The translations under genes and the position numbers were made by a program. From an uncultured Flavobacteriales bacterium (GTDB taxonomy: Bacteria; Bacteroidota; Bacteroidia; Flavobacteriales_D; Parvicellaceae): a stretch of 38,304 bases of DNA. Of this stretch, positions 9,350 through 18,099 are shown piece by piece. Each line of letters opens with the position of its first letter. Positions within the stretch are counted from its first letter, which is position 1. The stretch lies in assembly GCA_913030835.1 (NCBI GenBank), contig CAJWDP010000031.1, positions 1-38,304 of the forward strand. The letters are read 5' to 3'. Below the pieces are notes generated by a model. The model did no database searches. It saw only the letters and a list, made by a program, of their open reading frames with translations, and was not told the origin of the DNA.

Positions 9350-9904
9350 TTGGATAAAACAAAAAAAATAGCACTCATTTTTGGGCTATCTTGGATTGTC
9401 ATTAAACTCGTTATTTTTAACCTAGGTTATTCCGTTCAATTGTTCAATGCTACGGCAATGATCAATCTGTTGTTTTTGCTATTGGTTATCTTCCTAACGC
9501 TGCATTATTTTAAAGCAGGAAGATCAAAAAGCGAGAATACACTATTTCTCGAGGATCTAAAAGAATCGATGAAAGGTGGAAGTATATACACCATTATTGT
9601 TGCGGGATTTTTGCTGATTTATTTTTCTGGAATTGATCCTGATTTTGCGAGTAACCGATTGGAACTTCAAGGAATTACGAATCCGGAAAACATAGATTTC
9701 GAGGAACTGAAAAAACAGAATCCGATCAAACTTCAAGGAATGAGTAAAGAAGATTTTATAGACAAAGAAAAGGAAACTGTACAATTGTTCTCCTCTCCTT
9801 TCCTCGTAACCACGCTGGTTTTGGCAGGAATGATGCTTGCCTCCCTTTTTTATTCATTTTTAGTGGTTACATTGCATCGAAAAGTGCTTTGGAAATTGAG
9901 ATGA
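9350..9904 (+). CDS. DUF4199 family membrane protein
   Basis: This 184-residue protein has four predicted membrane helices (about 7-25, 31-51, 77-94 and 153-176) and a charged loop at 96-150. The pattern and the sequence around the second and third helices fit the Bacteroidota DUF4199 family; function is unknown. The only reasonable start is TTG 9350, giving MDKTKKIALIFG. A seven-codon ATG frame (9334-9357, MVTDDFG, then TAA) overlaps this TTG and could couple or damp initiation. It lies 51 bp after rho with no terminator or promoter visible, so co-transcription with rho is likely. Confidence 0.75.
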   Translation: MDKTKKIALIFGLSWIVIKLVIFNLGYSVQLFNATAMINLLFLLLVIFLTLHYFKAGRSKSENTLFLEDLKESMKGGSIYTIIVAGFLLIYFSGIDPDFASNRLELQGITNPENIDFEELKKQNPIKLQGMSKEDFIDKEKETVQLFSSPFLVTTLVLAGMMLASLFYSFLVVTLHRKVLWKLR

Positions 9905-9981
9905 TCGTATAGCGGAAATCAGTTTCAGATTTCTAACTCGCCTATGAACAGCTCATCTTTTGTGGATGATCAATTTAATTA

Positions 9982-10013
9982 TTGTAAAAAATACAAAAAG
10001 TTCCTTATTATTG
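9982..10013 (+). promoter_or_regulatory. Promoter of the sugar permease gene
   Basis: A TTG at 9982-9984 is followed after 21 bp by TATTATTG (10006-10013), which matches TAnnTTTG at all but one fixed base. Transcription would start near 10020, giving a leader of about 21 nt. Confidence 0.45.
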
Positions 10014-10040
10014 TGTATACTATAAAACGACCTGTAGACC

Positions 10041-11477
10041 ATGCAAAAAATTAAAACCAACTATGGCGCACTTGGCACGCTGATCACAATTTTCTTCTTC
10101 TGGGGCTTCGTTGCAGCTAGCAATGATATTTTAATTCCGGTATTCAAGAAGGCTCTTGACTTGTCTCAATTTGAATCACAGCTCATTTCGGTGGCATTTT
10201 ACGTTGCTTATACAGTAGGGTCAATTATCTATTTTGTAGTATCTGCTCTGCTCAAAAGAGATATTTTGAATGCCGTTGGCTACCGAAACGGATTGGCTTT
10301 AGGACTACTCATCTCTGCTCTTGGAACTTTATTGTTCATTCCTGCAGCGAACAATGCTTCCTTCCCCTTGCTCATTTCTGGGCTATTCATTGTAGGACTA
10401 GGATTCTCTCTGCAGCAAATTGCTGCTAATCCACTCGCTGTCCAAATGGGGGATCCAACGAAAGGAAACATGCGTTTAAGCCTAGCCGGTGGAGTGAACA
10501 ACGTAGGAACTACCATCGGACCAGTAATCGTTTCGTTTGCCATTTTCGGGAGCATATCCAGTGGTAATACCTCAATTAACTTAGAAGCAGTACAGACTCC
10601 CTACTTGATTTTAGGCGGCGCCTTTGTGTTAGCTGCAATTCTGTTCAAGTTTTCTAGTGTGCCTGATCGTATCGGAAGTTCCGAAAACAACTCATCAGGA
10701 GGGAATATATTGCAAACCTTGAAGTATCCTCAAGTGCTATTAGGCATGATCGCCATTTTCTTATATGTTGGTGTTGAAGTTTCTACTGCAAGTAATCTTC
10801 CGGAGTTCATGAAGCAAAGGTTAGGAACCGGAGAAAATGAAGTCGCTCCATTTGTTTCTTTATTCTGGGCTAGTCTGATGATTGGCCGTTGGACATCTGC
10901 AGCAGGCGCATTCAACTTAAAGAAAGAAACCAAAGTTAAGCTTAGCTTGTTGCTGCCTTTTGTGGCGTTTGCACTGTTTTTACTCATTAATTTTATCGCT
11001 GGATATAACGTGACAGATTTTTATCCTTACTTATTTCTTGTGATTATCCTCGCTACAGCGGATGGCATAAGTGAGGGGAATCCGATTCGTCAATTGGTGC
11101 TTTACTCTGTACTTGCAATCACTGCTTTGATTGTTGGAATTTTTGGCTCGGGTATGATCAGCGTTTTTGCCTTTATAGCTGTTGGTTTGTTCTGCAGTAC
11201 ACTTTGGCCGTGTATTTTCACATTGGGAATAGCGGGCCTTGGAGATAAAACGAATACTGCATCAAGCCTTTTGATCATGATGATTATGGGAGGAGGTATT
11301 GTATCCGCCATACAAGGAGGTCTTGCAGAGGACAGTCTTCTAGGCATACAACATTCCTATTGGGTTGGTGTAGCATGTTTTGTCTATCTGGGATTTTTTG
11401 CGCTAATGGTAAAAAGAATTTTAGCAAAACAGGGTATTAATTACGAAACCCTGAATGAGGAGCAAGCAAACGAATAA
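10041..11477 (+). CDS. FHS-family sugar MFS transporter (FucP/GluP-like)
   Basis: The 478-residue integral membrane protein has about 12 hydrophobic helices. It shows the fucose-galactose-glucose:H+ symporter family blocks: FFFWGFVAASNDILIPVFKK near the start, then NPLAVQMGD, GGVNNVGTTIGP and a conserved LWPCIFTLGIAGLG late in the protein. Family members import hexoses such as L-fucose, glucose, galactose, mannose or GlcNAc across the inner membrane with protons. Which sugar is used here cannot be read from sequence. The GH92 mannosidase gene follows 104 bp downstream on the same strand, so uptake of mannose or another N-glycan sugar is a reasonable inference. Confidence 0.9.
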   Translation: MQKIKTNYGALGTLITIFFFWGFVAASNDILIPVFKKALDLSQFESQLISVAFYVAYTVGSIIYFVVSALLKRDILNAVGYRNGLALGLLISALGTLLFIPAANNASFPLLISGLFIVGLGFSLQQIAANPLAVQMGDPTKGNMRLSLAGGVNNVGTTIGPVIVSFAIFGSISSGNTSINLEAVQTPYLILGGAFVLAAILFKFSSVPDRIGSSENNSSGGNILQTLKYPQVLLGMIAIFLYVGVEVSTASNLPEFMKQRLGTGENEVAPFVSLFWASLMIGRWTSAAGAFNLKKETKVKLSLLLPFVAFALFLLINFIAGYNVTDFYPYLFLVIILATADGISEGNPIRQLVLYSVLAITALIVGIFGSGMISVFAFIAVGLFCSTLWPCIFTLGIAGLGDKTNTASSLLIMMIMGGGIVSAIQGGLAEDSLLGIQHSYWVGVACFVYLGFFALMVKRILAKQGINYETLNEEQANE

Positions 11478-11527
11478 TGCTTTGTATATTTAGGGAGTTG
11501 GACTGTTCAAGAAATAGGTAACTTTTC

Positions 11528-11561
11528 TTGTGTCGTTCGATGGAACCTATTTTTACATTTC
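11528..11561 (+). promoter_or_regulatory. Possible promoter of the GH92 gene
   Basis: TTG (11528-11530), a 23-bp spacer and TACATTTC (11554-11561; one mismatch to TAnnTTTG) precede the ATG by 20 bases. The spacer is at the long end of what is known for Flavobacteriia. Confidence 0.3.
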
Positions 11562-11581
11562 TTTAGTATCCTCAAAATACC

Positions 11582-14509
11582 ATGAATTACATCGTACCAT
11601 TATTTGTTTTCGTTCTTTTCATTGCATGCGAATCCCACACTACTAAAACAAATAACAATGGAGACAAAGCTACGGTTGATCCTTACTCTTCTGTTGATCC
11701 ATTCATAGGTACGGGAGGCCACGGGCATACTTTTCCAGGTGCAACAGTTCCATTTGGCATGGTGCAGCTAAGTCCGGATACAAGATTAGAAGGCTGGGAT
11801 GGATGCGGAGGATACCATTATACCGACTCGGTGATCTACGGTTTCAGTCATACCCATCTAAGCGGGACAGGCATTCCGGATTATGGCGATGTGTTGCTGA
11901 CTCCTTTTACCGGAAGTCCAATTGACTTAGCAAACGCAATCGGTCGCGTTTCGGCACCAAGTAAATTTGGAAAATCCACTGAAAATGCGAGTCCCGGATA
12001 TTACGAAGTAACGCTTGCGGATCACAATGTCCATGTCGAGCTTACGAGCACAGATAGAAGTGGGATGCACAGGTACATAAATAATTCGGGAGCTCAGCTG
12101 AACGTCCTGTTGGATCTAAGGCACAGAGATCGATTACTTGACCATGAGATTGATATCTTATCAGACCGAATAATTCGTGGGAAACGTATTTCACAAGCAT
12201 GGGCGAATGAACAACACGTGTATTACTTCATAGAATTCTCATCACCTTTCGAACTAGCACCGTTGCAAACCTCTACATCTACTGATTCAATTGCTGATCA
12301 GTTCGCTCAGCTAGATTTCGGTGCTATAGATACTTTGCTGGTAAAAGTAGGCATATCGGCTGTTGATATGGTTGGTGCACAGCGGAATCTAGAAACAGAA
12401 AACCCGGAATGGAACTTCAGTTCGGTTAAGAAAGATGCCAAGGTTAAATGGGAAAACGAACTTAGCAAAATTGACATTGAAGGAGGCAATGAAGAACAAC
12501 AAACTATTTTTTACACTGCCCTTTATCATTCAATGATTGCTCCTAATTTATTTTCAGATCAAGATGGAAGATACAGAGGTGTGGATATGCAAATTCATCA
12601 GGACACCCTACATCCGACGTATACAGTCTTTTCTTTATGGGATACATTCCGTGCAACCCACCCACTTTATACCCTAATCGATCATAAAAGAACCAACGAT
12701 TTTATTAGAACATTCCTCAAGCACTATGAGCAGGGTGGAAAATTGCCTATGTGGGAGCTTTCCGCAAATTATACGGGATGTATGATCGGGTACCATGCGA
12801 TTCCAGTTATAGCTGATGCGCATGCGAAGCATATCTCAAACTGGAACGTGGAAAAAGCATATGAAGCCATGATTAGCGCAGCTAATACTGATCATCTTGG
12901 AATACCATATCATGTAGACCAGGGGTTTATCTCCATGGGTGACGAACCCGAGTCCGTTTCTAAACTGTTGGAATATTGCTACGACGATTGGTGCATTGCA
13001 AGTATGGGAGAACGGCTGAACGATCCAAGAATAAACGAGTATTATTCAAGAGCCACCCATTACAAAAACATTTACGATCCGGAAACGGGATTTATGCGAG
13101 GGAGAAATAACGGTATGTTCCAGTTCCCGTTTGATCCAACAGAGGTGAATTTTTGTTTCACAGAGGCAAATAGCTGGCAGTACAGTATGTTCGCTCCCCA
13201 AGACATTACCGGATTGGTCAATTTACATGGAGGACCGGAGAAATTTGAAAAAAAGCTAGATGAGCTATTTTCAACAACAGCAACAGTTAGCGGCAGACAT
13301 CAAGTCGATATTACTGGTCTAATTGGACAGTATGCTCACGGAAATGAACCGAGTCACCACATGGCCTATTTATATAACTACATTGAAAAACCTTGGAAAA
13401 CGGCAGAAATGTGTTCTAAAATCATGGAAGAACTATACACTACAGAACCTGATGGGTATTGTGGAAATGAGGACTGTGGTCAGATGTCAGCATGGTACGT
13501 GCTGAGTGCCATGGGGATGTATTCGGTTACTCCGGGCACTGATTACTATGTAATCGGACACCCGCTATTCGACAAGGTCACCTTAAACCTAGAGAATGGC
13601 AATACTTTTACCATTGAAACCAAAAGAAATAACGAGTCTTCTTACGGTGTGAAATCCTGCCAATTGAATGGTCACAAATACAACAAGTCCTTTATCAATC
13701 ATTTTGACATTATGAATGGAGGCGAATTGCAATTCGAGCTCACAGATCAGAAAAACCAACCATTCGGGTCGAAAAACGGAGATTTCCCAGTTTCATCAAT
13801 TGACAGGAATGACGCACTTGTTTCTCCTTACATTGTGGCAGACAATTATTCTTTCGAAGACAGTCTGTTGATTGAGATCAAAAGCGTTAATAAAGAGGTA
13901 AAACACATCGCGGATGTAAATGGAGATATCTTCACCTATAGTGAACCTTTTTGGATCAAGACTACCTCCAGTATACAGGTTCATTCTATCAATACGAAAG
14001 GTGAATCAAGTAAACCCATCAAAGGCAGTTTCAGAAAAAGAGACAAAAACATGAAGATTGTCGAATTATCGGAATATGCCAATCAATATTCAGGAGGTGG
14101 AGACCAAGCGTTAGTTGATGGGATTGAAGGTGGGTTTGACTATAGAACAGGGTTTTGGCAGGGAGTTCAAGGGTCTGACTATGTTGTTGTTGTAGATCGA
14201 GGAAACAAATCGATGATCGACAGTATTACAATCGGATGTTTTCAGGACATTAGATCCTGGATCTGGTTCCCGAAAGAGATACAACTATTCACCTCAAATG
14301 ACAATGTGAATTTTAAGCTAGAAAAAAGTATCAAAAACAATTTTCCGACATCGAAATACGGCAATTTCAAGAAATCGTTCAAAGCCAGCTTAGGCGTCAA
14401 AGCCAGATACGTTAAAATTGCTGCAATTTATCCGGGCAATTGCCCCGATTGGCATCTGGGCGTAGGTGGCAAATCATGGATTTTCATGGATGAAATCAAC
14501 GTCCATTGA
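11582..14509 (+). CDS. GH92 alpha-mannosidase lipoprotein with C-terminal F5/8-like domain
   Basis: The 975-residue protein has a lipoprotein signal (VLFIAC, Cys16) and the unmistakable GH92 opening VDPFIGTGGHGHTFPGATVPFG at 38-59. GH92 enzymes are calcium-dependent exo-alpha-mannosidases, mostly acting on alpha-1,2/1,3/1,4-linked mannose of N-glycans or yeast mannan. Conserved active-site blocks are present: TEANSWQY around E528, GNEPSHH around E589 and GNEDCGQMSAWY around D631. The family usually ends near residue 750. The extra C-terminus (about 830-975, with SGGGDQALVDG and ARYVKIAAIYPG) resembles an F5/8 type C (CBM32-like) sugar-binding domain. It follows a hexose permease and converges on a glycosylasparaginase 10 bp away, which supports a role in N-glycan use. 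Linkage preference is not readable. Confidence 0.94.
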   Translation: MNYIVPLFVFVLFIACESHTTKTNNNGDKATVDPYSSVDPFIGTGGHGHTFPGATVPFGMVQLSPDTRLEGWDGCGGYHYTDSVIYGFSHTHLSGTGIPDYGDVLLTPFTGSPIDLANAIGRVSAPSKFGKSTENASPGYYEVTLADHNVHVELTSTDRSGMHRYINNSGAQLNVLLDLRHRDRLLDHEIDILSDRIIRGKRISQAWANEQHVYYFIEFSSPFELAPLQTSTSTDSIADQFAQLDFGAIDTLLVKVGISAVDMVGAQRNLETENPEWNFSSVKKDAKVKWENELSKIDIEGGNEEQQTIFYTALYHSMIAPNLFSDQDGRYRGVDMQIHQDTLHPTYTVFSLWDTFRATHPLYTLIDHKRTNDFIRTFLKHYEQGGKLPMWELSANYTGCMIGYHAIPVIADAHAKHISNWNVEKAYEAMISAANTDHLGIPYHVDQGFISMGDEPESVSKLLEYCYDDWCIASMGERLNDPRINEYYSRATHYKNIYDPETGFMRGRNNGMFQFPFDPTEVNFCFTEANSWQYSMFAPQDITGLVNLHGGPEKFEKKLDELFSTTATVSGRHQVDITGLIGQYAHGNEPSHHMAYLYNYIEKPWKTAEMCSKIMEELYTTEPDGYCGNEDCGQMSAWYVLSAMGMYSVTPGTDYYVIGHPLFDKVTLNLENGNTFTIETKRNNESSYGVKSCQLNGHKYNKSFINHFDIMNGGELQFELTDQKNQPFGSKNGDFPVSSIDRNDALVSPYIVADNYSFEDSLLIEIKSVNKEVKHIADVNGDIFTYSEPFWIKTTSSIQVHSINTKGESSKPIKGSFRKRDKNMKIVELSEYANQYSGGGDQALVDGIEGGFDYRTGFWQGVQGSDYVVVVDRGNKSMIDSITIGCFQDIRSWIWFPKEIQLFTSNDNVNFKLEKSIKNNFPTSKYGNFKKSFKASLGVKARYVKIAAIYPGNCPDWHLGVGGKSWIFMDEINVH

Positions 14510-14519
14510 GCTCAACTGT

Positions 14520-15527
14520 TCACCATTCCTTAAAATAGTTGGCGCTCACCATTTCGTTTCGATCCAATGTGGCTTCAGCATAATTAAATCCTGCATAAAT
14601 GGAATATCCCCCTGAATTTCCAAACTTGTCCAGTGCTAAAAACCCTACCTGCATTCCTGTTAGGTCTTCATGCTTTCGCATGATTCTTTCAACCGCTTCT
14701 TTGCATGCCTCTTCCGGTGTAGCACCGCTCCTCATCAGCTCAACAACAATTGCCGAACCCGAAATACGAATTACCGCTTCCCCCACTCCAGTCGCACATG
14801 CAGCTCCCACATCTCCATCAATAAACAAACCAGCTCCTATAATTGGAGAGTCACCTACCCTACCATGCATCTTATAAGCCAAGCCACTCGTAGTGCATGC
14901 ACCCGCTAATCTGCCCTCTGAATCAATGCCCAACATTCCGATTGTATCGTGGTTTTCTCGATTAATAATGGGTTGATATTCGCTTTTTAGTTTCCACTCT
15001 TCCCAGGCTGTTTTCGATTTAGCCGTAAGCAAATTAGTTTTTTCAAATCCGTTGTCCAATGCAAATTCTAGGGCCCCTTTACCAGATAACATAACGTGGG
15101 GGGTTTCTTCCATGACTTTTCGAGCTACAGCAATTGGATTTTCAATGTGCTGAAGAAAAGATACAGCTCCACATTTTGAGTTATGATCCATAATACACGC
15201 ATCAAGCGTAACATGACCGTCTCGATCGGGCAGTCCGCCTAATCCTACACTTTGATTTTCCGGATCGGATTCAGAATCTTTAACTCCAGCTTCGACGGCG
15301 TCTAATATGGTCCCTCCGTTTTTAAGCTTTTTTACTGCTTCCGCATTGGCAGAGTATCCATGACTCCAGGTCGAAATGATTTTTGGCAACGTAGAGTCGG
15401 AGGGTTTCGGACCGATGACATGCGCTTGGATCACACCATCAGTGATTTCCTCAGAACAACCGATCAACGTTGCTCCAATTGCCCCTAATCCAGCTGTTTT
15501 GATGAAATTTCTCCTAGTCTTCGTCAT
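14520..15527 (-). CDS. Glycosylasparaginase, N4-(beta-N-acetylglucosaminyl)-L-asparaginase
   Basis: This 335-residue Ntn-hydrolase cleaves the GlcNAc-Asn bond left after glycoprotein breakdown. It closely resembles the Elizabethkingia glycosylasparaginase: GGLPDRDGHVTLDACIMD, PHVMLSGKGALEFAL and AYKMHGRVGDSPIIGAGLF are all recognisable. The autocleavage and catalytic nucleophile is T195 in NHDTIGM. The N-terminus has a twin-arginine motif (TRRNFIK) and a lipobox (LIGC, Cys24), so it is probably a Tat-exported lipoprotein. Its start overlaps the end of the tyrosine-kinase gene by 14 nt on the same strand, so it is probably transcribed from the kinase promoter at 17919-17947. It converges on the GH92 gene with a 10-bp gap. 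Confidence 0.95.
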   Translation of the reverse strand: MTKTRRNFIKTAGLGAIGATLIGCSEEITDGVIQAHVIGPKPSDSTLPKIISTWSHGYSANAEAVKKLKNGGTILDAVEAGVKDSESDPENQSVGLGGLPDRDGHVTLDACIMDHNSKCGAVSFLQHIENPIAVARKVMEETPHVMLSGKGALEFALDNGFEKTNLLTAKSKTAWEEWKLKSEYQPIINRENHDTIGMLGIDSEGRLAGACTTSGLAYKMHGRVGDSPIIGAGLFIDGDVGAACATGVGEAVIRISGSAIVVELMRSGATPEEACKEAVERIMRKHEDLTGMQVGFLALDKFGNSGGYSIYAGFNYAEATLDRNEMVSANYFKEW

Positions 15528-17898
15528 CTATATATCCTTGTCCATAGCCATAGCCGTAACCGTAGCCATAACCGTAGCCATAGCCGTAACGCATTCCGTA
15601 ACCTCCACCGTAGGTTCTCCAACGTTTTGTTTTAATGTTATTGAGAACCAGCCCATAACCGGGTACACCACTCTTTCTAACGATTTCTTCCAAAAACTCA
15701 ACCCCTTGTCTTTTTGCCATACTTGTATGCATGACAAATACACCAACGTCAACCTGATTTAAAAACACCATGGCATCACTAATTAGCCCAATCGGAGGAG
15801 TATCAACTATTACCATGTCGTAATGCTCTCGGCCGTAAGCAATCAACTTCATCAACTTTTCATTGAGAATAAGTTCAGAAGGATTGGGTGGAATTGGTCC
15901 CGACAGAATAACATCCAAATCCATTTCGGGCAAACTAGTTGTTAGCTCTTCAATTCCCATTTTGCCAATTAAATACGAAGAAACTCCATGGTCATTGGAC
16001 AAATTCAATGTTGTTTGAATTTTAGGCTTATGCAAATCCAAATCAATCAGCAACACCCTTTTATCCGACTTGGCGAGAATTGATGCTAAATTACTGGAAA
16101 GAAATGTTTTACCCTCTCCCGGATGAACAGAGGAAACCAATACAACTTTTGCCTCCTTATCCGGATTTAAGTACGTGAGATTGGTTCTTAAATTTCTAAA
16201 TGCCTCTGCAATTTGAGACTTTGGTTTAGAATGGATTACCAACTGCTGATCTTCAATCTCCTTGTAATTTGGTATTCCACCTAATACAGGAAGGGAGGTA
16301 AGGTCCTTTAAATCCTGTATTCTTTCGATGTTATCAAAATAGATGTATTTAACAAAAGTAATTACACCAGCCAGCACAAGACCTGCTAAAATAAATATGT
16401 AATAGATCCTTTCCTTATCAGGACCTACCTTACCTATGGATCTAGACCTTTCAATTACTTTCATCTGAGGGGTTATACCTGCTCTGGCGATCTCAGTGTT
16501 TGCTTGCTTTTCCAATAAAAACAAATACAATTTCTCATTAACTTGATTTTCTCTTTCAATAGAGAGCATATCTCTTTGACGACGTGGCACGCGCTTCATT
16601 AGATCTGCGTATTGGCGCGTTTGTTTTGTTACTTCTTTTATCTTTTGAGTAATCGCAACCCTCGTATCCTCGATGTACAACAAAATGTCCTTTTTCATCG
16701 TACTGATTGTACTGTCCAGCTGCTGCATTCCTGCATGCTGAAATTTTATATCAAATTCAGATCTGTTTTTCTGAATCTGCTTCGTATAAAGCTCCTGGAG
16801 ACTTTGTTCTAAAAAATCATCTCTTTCTAACACATAAAAACTAGGCGGAATCAAATTATGATCCTTCGTATTTTTCATGTATTTCTCCAGATTGTTGATT
16901 GATTGCAGCTGTAATTGATATTTTCTTCTTTCGCTATCGTACCGCACCCATTCTTCAAAAAATTTGTCTGACTCTTTATCCAAGTTCAGAATGGTTGAAT
17001 CCTTTCTGTAGACCTCTAACTCAGTTTCAATGGTATCCAATCGCACTTTAAGCGTATCAATTTGGTTCCCAATATGAAATAGTGTTTTCGCATTGATCAA
17101 ACTATCGCTTCGTTTGGAGTAATTAATGTAAACTTGAGATAGTGTGTCCAAAAACATTTTTGCACGAACTGCAATTTCATCCTCTAAACGCACCAATAAG
17201 ATCGAAGTATAATCGATGTTATCAATGCTCATCGACCTACGAATCTTATTCACCAGAAAAGTTTCAGAGTGAGGAACAATCCTATATTTTAACTGCTTTA
17301 ATCGTTCAACAGAATTCTCGTTCAGTTCAGCCCTTCTATCTGTCTTAATGATGTACTCATTCGTATATTCTTTCTCACCGAAATTATGCCTTCTAGAAAT
17401 GTTTACTCCACCTTTCTCATAATCCAGCTTATAGGTATTCATGTTCTCTATCGAAAACCGAATTGATTTTTCATAAATACTTCCATCCAACACTTCCATC
17501 TCTACTTTGAAGGGCATAGAATTGTAGAGCTCTGTTGTTTTTAGTCGTCCCTCAATGAAGTAAGAAATATCAAAGTCAACTTTCTTCAATGCAGTATTGA
17601 TCAAATCAAATGAGGAAAGCACTCTTTTCTGGTTACTTATATCCCCGTATACACCCATGTAACCAATGTTCTGATAAATTCGATTCTGATACTGATAGGT
17701 TTCATCAGAACGCAGCAAGATCTGTGTCTCAGCTGCATAAATTTCAGTCATTCGATGCGTATAGAAGAATGCTAAACTCGCCATAGCTAGAGGCGCGAGC
17801 ACAAAGTAGTACCAATTTTTAAAGAAGACCTTGTAAACAATTTTCAAATCCTCTGCACTGATAATCGGTGCGTTCTTCTTTTTGTATTGCTCTGTCAT
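15514..17898 (-). CDS. Wzc-like polysaccharide co-polymerase / tyrosine autokinase
   Basis: The 794-residue inner-membrane protein combines a Wzz chain-length domain with a bacterial tyrosine kinase. Transmembrane helix 1 is at about 31-46 and helix 2 at about 499-517, with a long periplasmic coiled-coil region between. The cytoplasmic kinase carries Walker A SVHPGEGKT (590-598), Walker A' LLIDLDLHKP (616-625) and Walker B MVIVDTPP (695-702). The tail is a tyrosine cluster: eight tandem YG units (771-786) plus Y763, Y767 and Y789, the usual autophosphorylation region. Such proteins control polymer length and export of capsule or exopolysaccharide. No wzx or wzy gene lies in this window. The gene shares a divergent promoter region with the exosortase cassette. 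Confidence 0.93.
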   Translation of the reverse strand: MTEQYKKKNAPIISAEDLKIVYKVFFKNWYYFVLAPLAMASLAFFYTHRMTEIYAAETQILLRSDETYQYQNRIYQNIGYMGVYGDISNQKRVLSSFDLINTALKKVDFDISYFIEGRLKTTELYNSMPFKVEMEVLDGSIYEKSIRFSIENMNTYKLDYEKGGVNISRRHNFGEKEYTNEYIIKTDRRAELNENSVERLKQLKYRIVPHSETFLVNKIRRSMSIDNIDYTSILLVRLEDEIAVRAKMFLDTLSQVYINYSKRSDSLINAKTLFHIGNQIDTLKVRLDTIETELEVYRKDSTILNLDKESDKFFEEWVRYDSERRKYQLQLQSINNLEKYMKNTKDHNLIPPSFYVLERDDFLEQSLQELYTKQIQKNRSEFDIKFQHAGMQQLDSTISTMKKDILLYIEDTRVAITQKIKEVTKQTRQYADLMKRVPRRQRDMLSIERENQVNEKLYLFLLEKQANTEIARAGITPQMKVIERSRSIGKVGPDKERIYYIFILAGLVLAGVITFVKYIYFDNIERIQDLKDLTSLPVLGGIPNYKEIEDQQLVIHSKPKSQIAEAFRNLRTNLTYLNPDKEAKVVLVSSVHPGEGKTFLSSNLASILAKSDKRVLLIDLDLHKPKIQTTLNLSNDHGVSSYLIGKMGIEELTTSLPEMDLDVILSGPIPPNPSELILNEKLMKLIAYGREHYDMVIVDTPPIGLISDAMVFLNQVDVGVFVMHTSMAKRQGVEFLEEIVRKSGVPGYGLVLNNIKTKRWRTYGGGYGMRYGYGYGYGYGYGYGYGQGYIDDED
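15541..15588 (-). repeat. Hexanucleotide tandem repeat encoding (YG)8
   Basis: Eight consecutive 6-bp units of the form TAY-GGN on the minus strand encode the tyrosine cluster of the Wzc-like kinase. Units alternate TAC and TAT, and GGC, GGT and GGA, so the array is imperfect at DNA level but perfect at protein level. Gain or loss of a unit would preserve the reading frame and change the number of phosphorylatable tyrosines. Confidence 0.9.
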
Positions 17899-17918
17899 AG
17901 AAAGTTTGTACCTAATTG

Positions 17919-17947
17919 CAAATATAATAGCCTATATGATACGGCAA
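17919..17947 (-). promoter_or_regulatory. Promoter of the Wzc-like kinase gene
   Basis: On the minus strand TTG (17947-17945), an 18-bp spacer and TATATTTG (17926-17919) give an exact match to the Flavobacteriia promoter pattern. Transcription would start near 17912, leaving a leader of about 14 nt before the ATG at 17898. It probably also drives the overlapping glycosylasparaginase gene. Confidence 0.75.
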
Positions 17948-18074
17948 GCATCATCACATACGTTTAACAAAATTAATTGTGCTCGAAACCCATCAACTAA
18001 AACCGTTTAACCAATCGTTCATCATGAATCAAAAGTATTCTAAATAATCTGTTTTAATTTGTGTGTGGAATGAC

Positions 18075-18082
18075 TATATTTG
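18075..18082 (+). promoter_or_regulatory. -7 box of the exosortase cassette
   Basis: TATATTTG matches TAnnTTTG perfectly and sits 18 bases before the ATG at 18100. It has the same -7 sequence as the divergent kinase promoter about 150 bp away. No -33 TTG is at the ideal distance; a TTG at 18059-18061 is only 13 bp upstream. Confidence 0.55.
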
Positions 18083-18099
18083 AATCACAAAAAGTGAAA

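Noticed and set aside
9915-9933. GAAATC/GATTTC hairpin after the DUF4199 gene as terminator
   Set aside because: The 6-bp AT-rich stem is weak and is not followed by a T-run.
340-15527. A classical polysaccharide utilisation locus
   Set aside because: No SusC/SusD pair, sigma/anti-sigma pair or hybrid two-component sensor is present in this span, so I describe only a functional association.
15541-15588. Possible CRISPR or tandem non-coding repeat
   Set aside because: Units are 6 bp without spacers and encode (YG)8 in a well-supported gene.
15528-15752. Repeat-rich alternative frames over the tyrosine tail of the kinase
   Set aside because: The Met-Ala-Thr-Val repeats come from the same hexanucleotide array in another frame, not from a gene.
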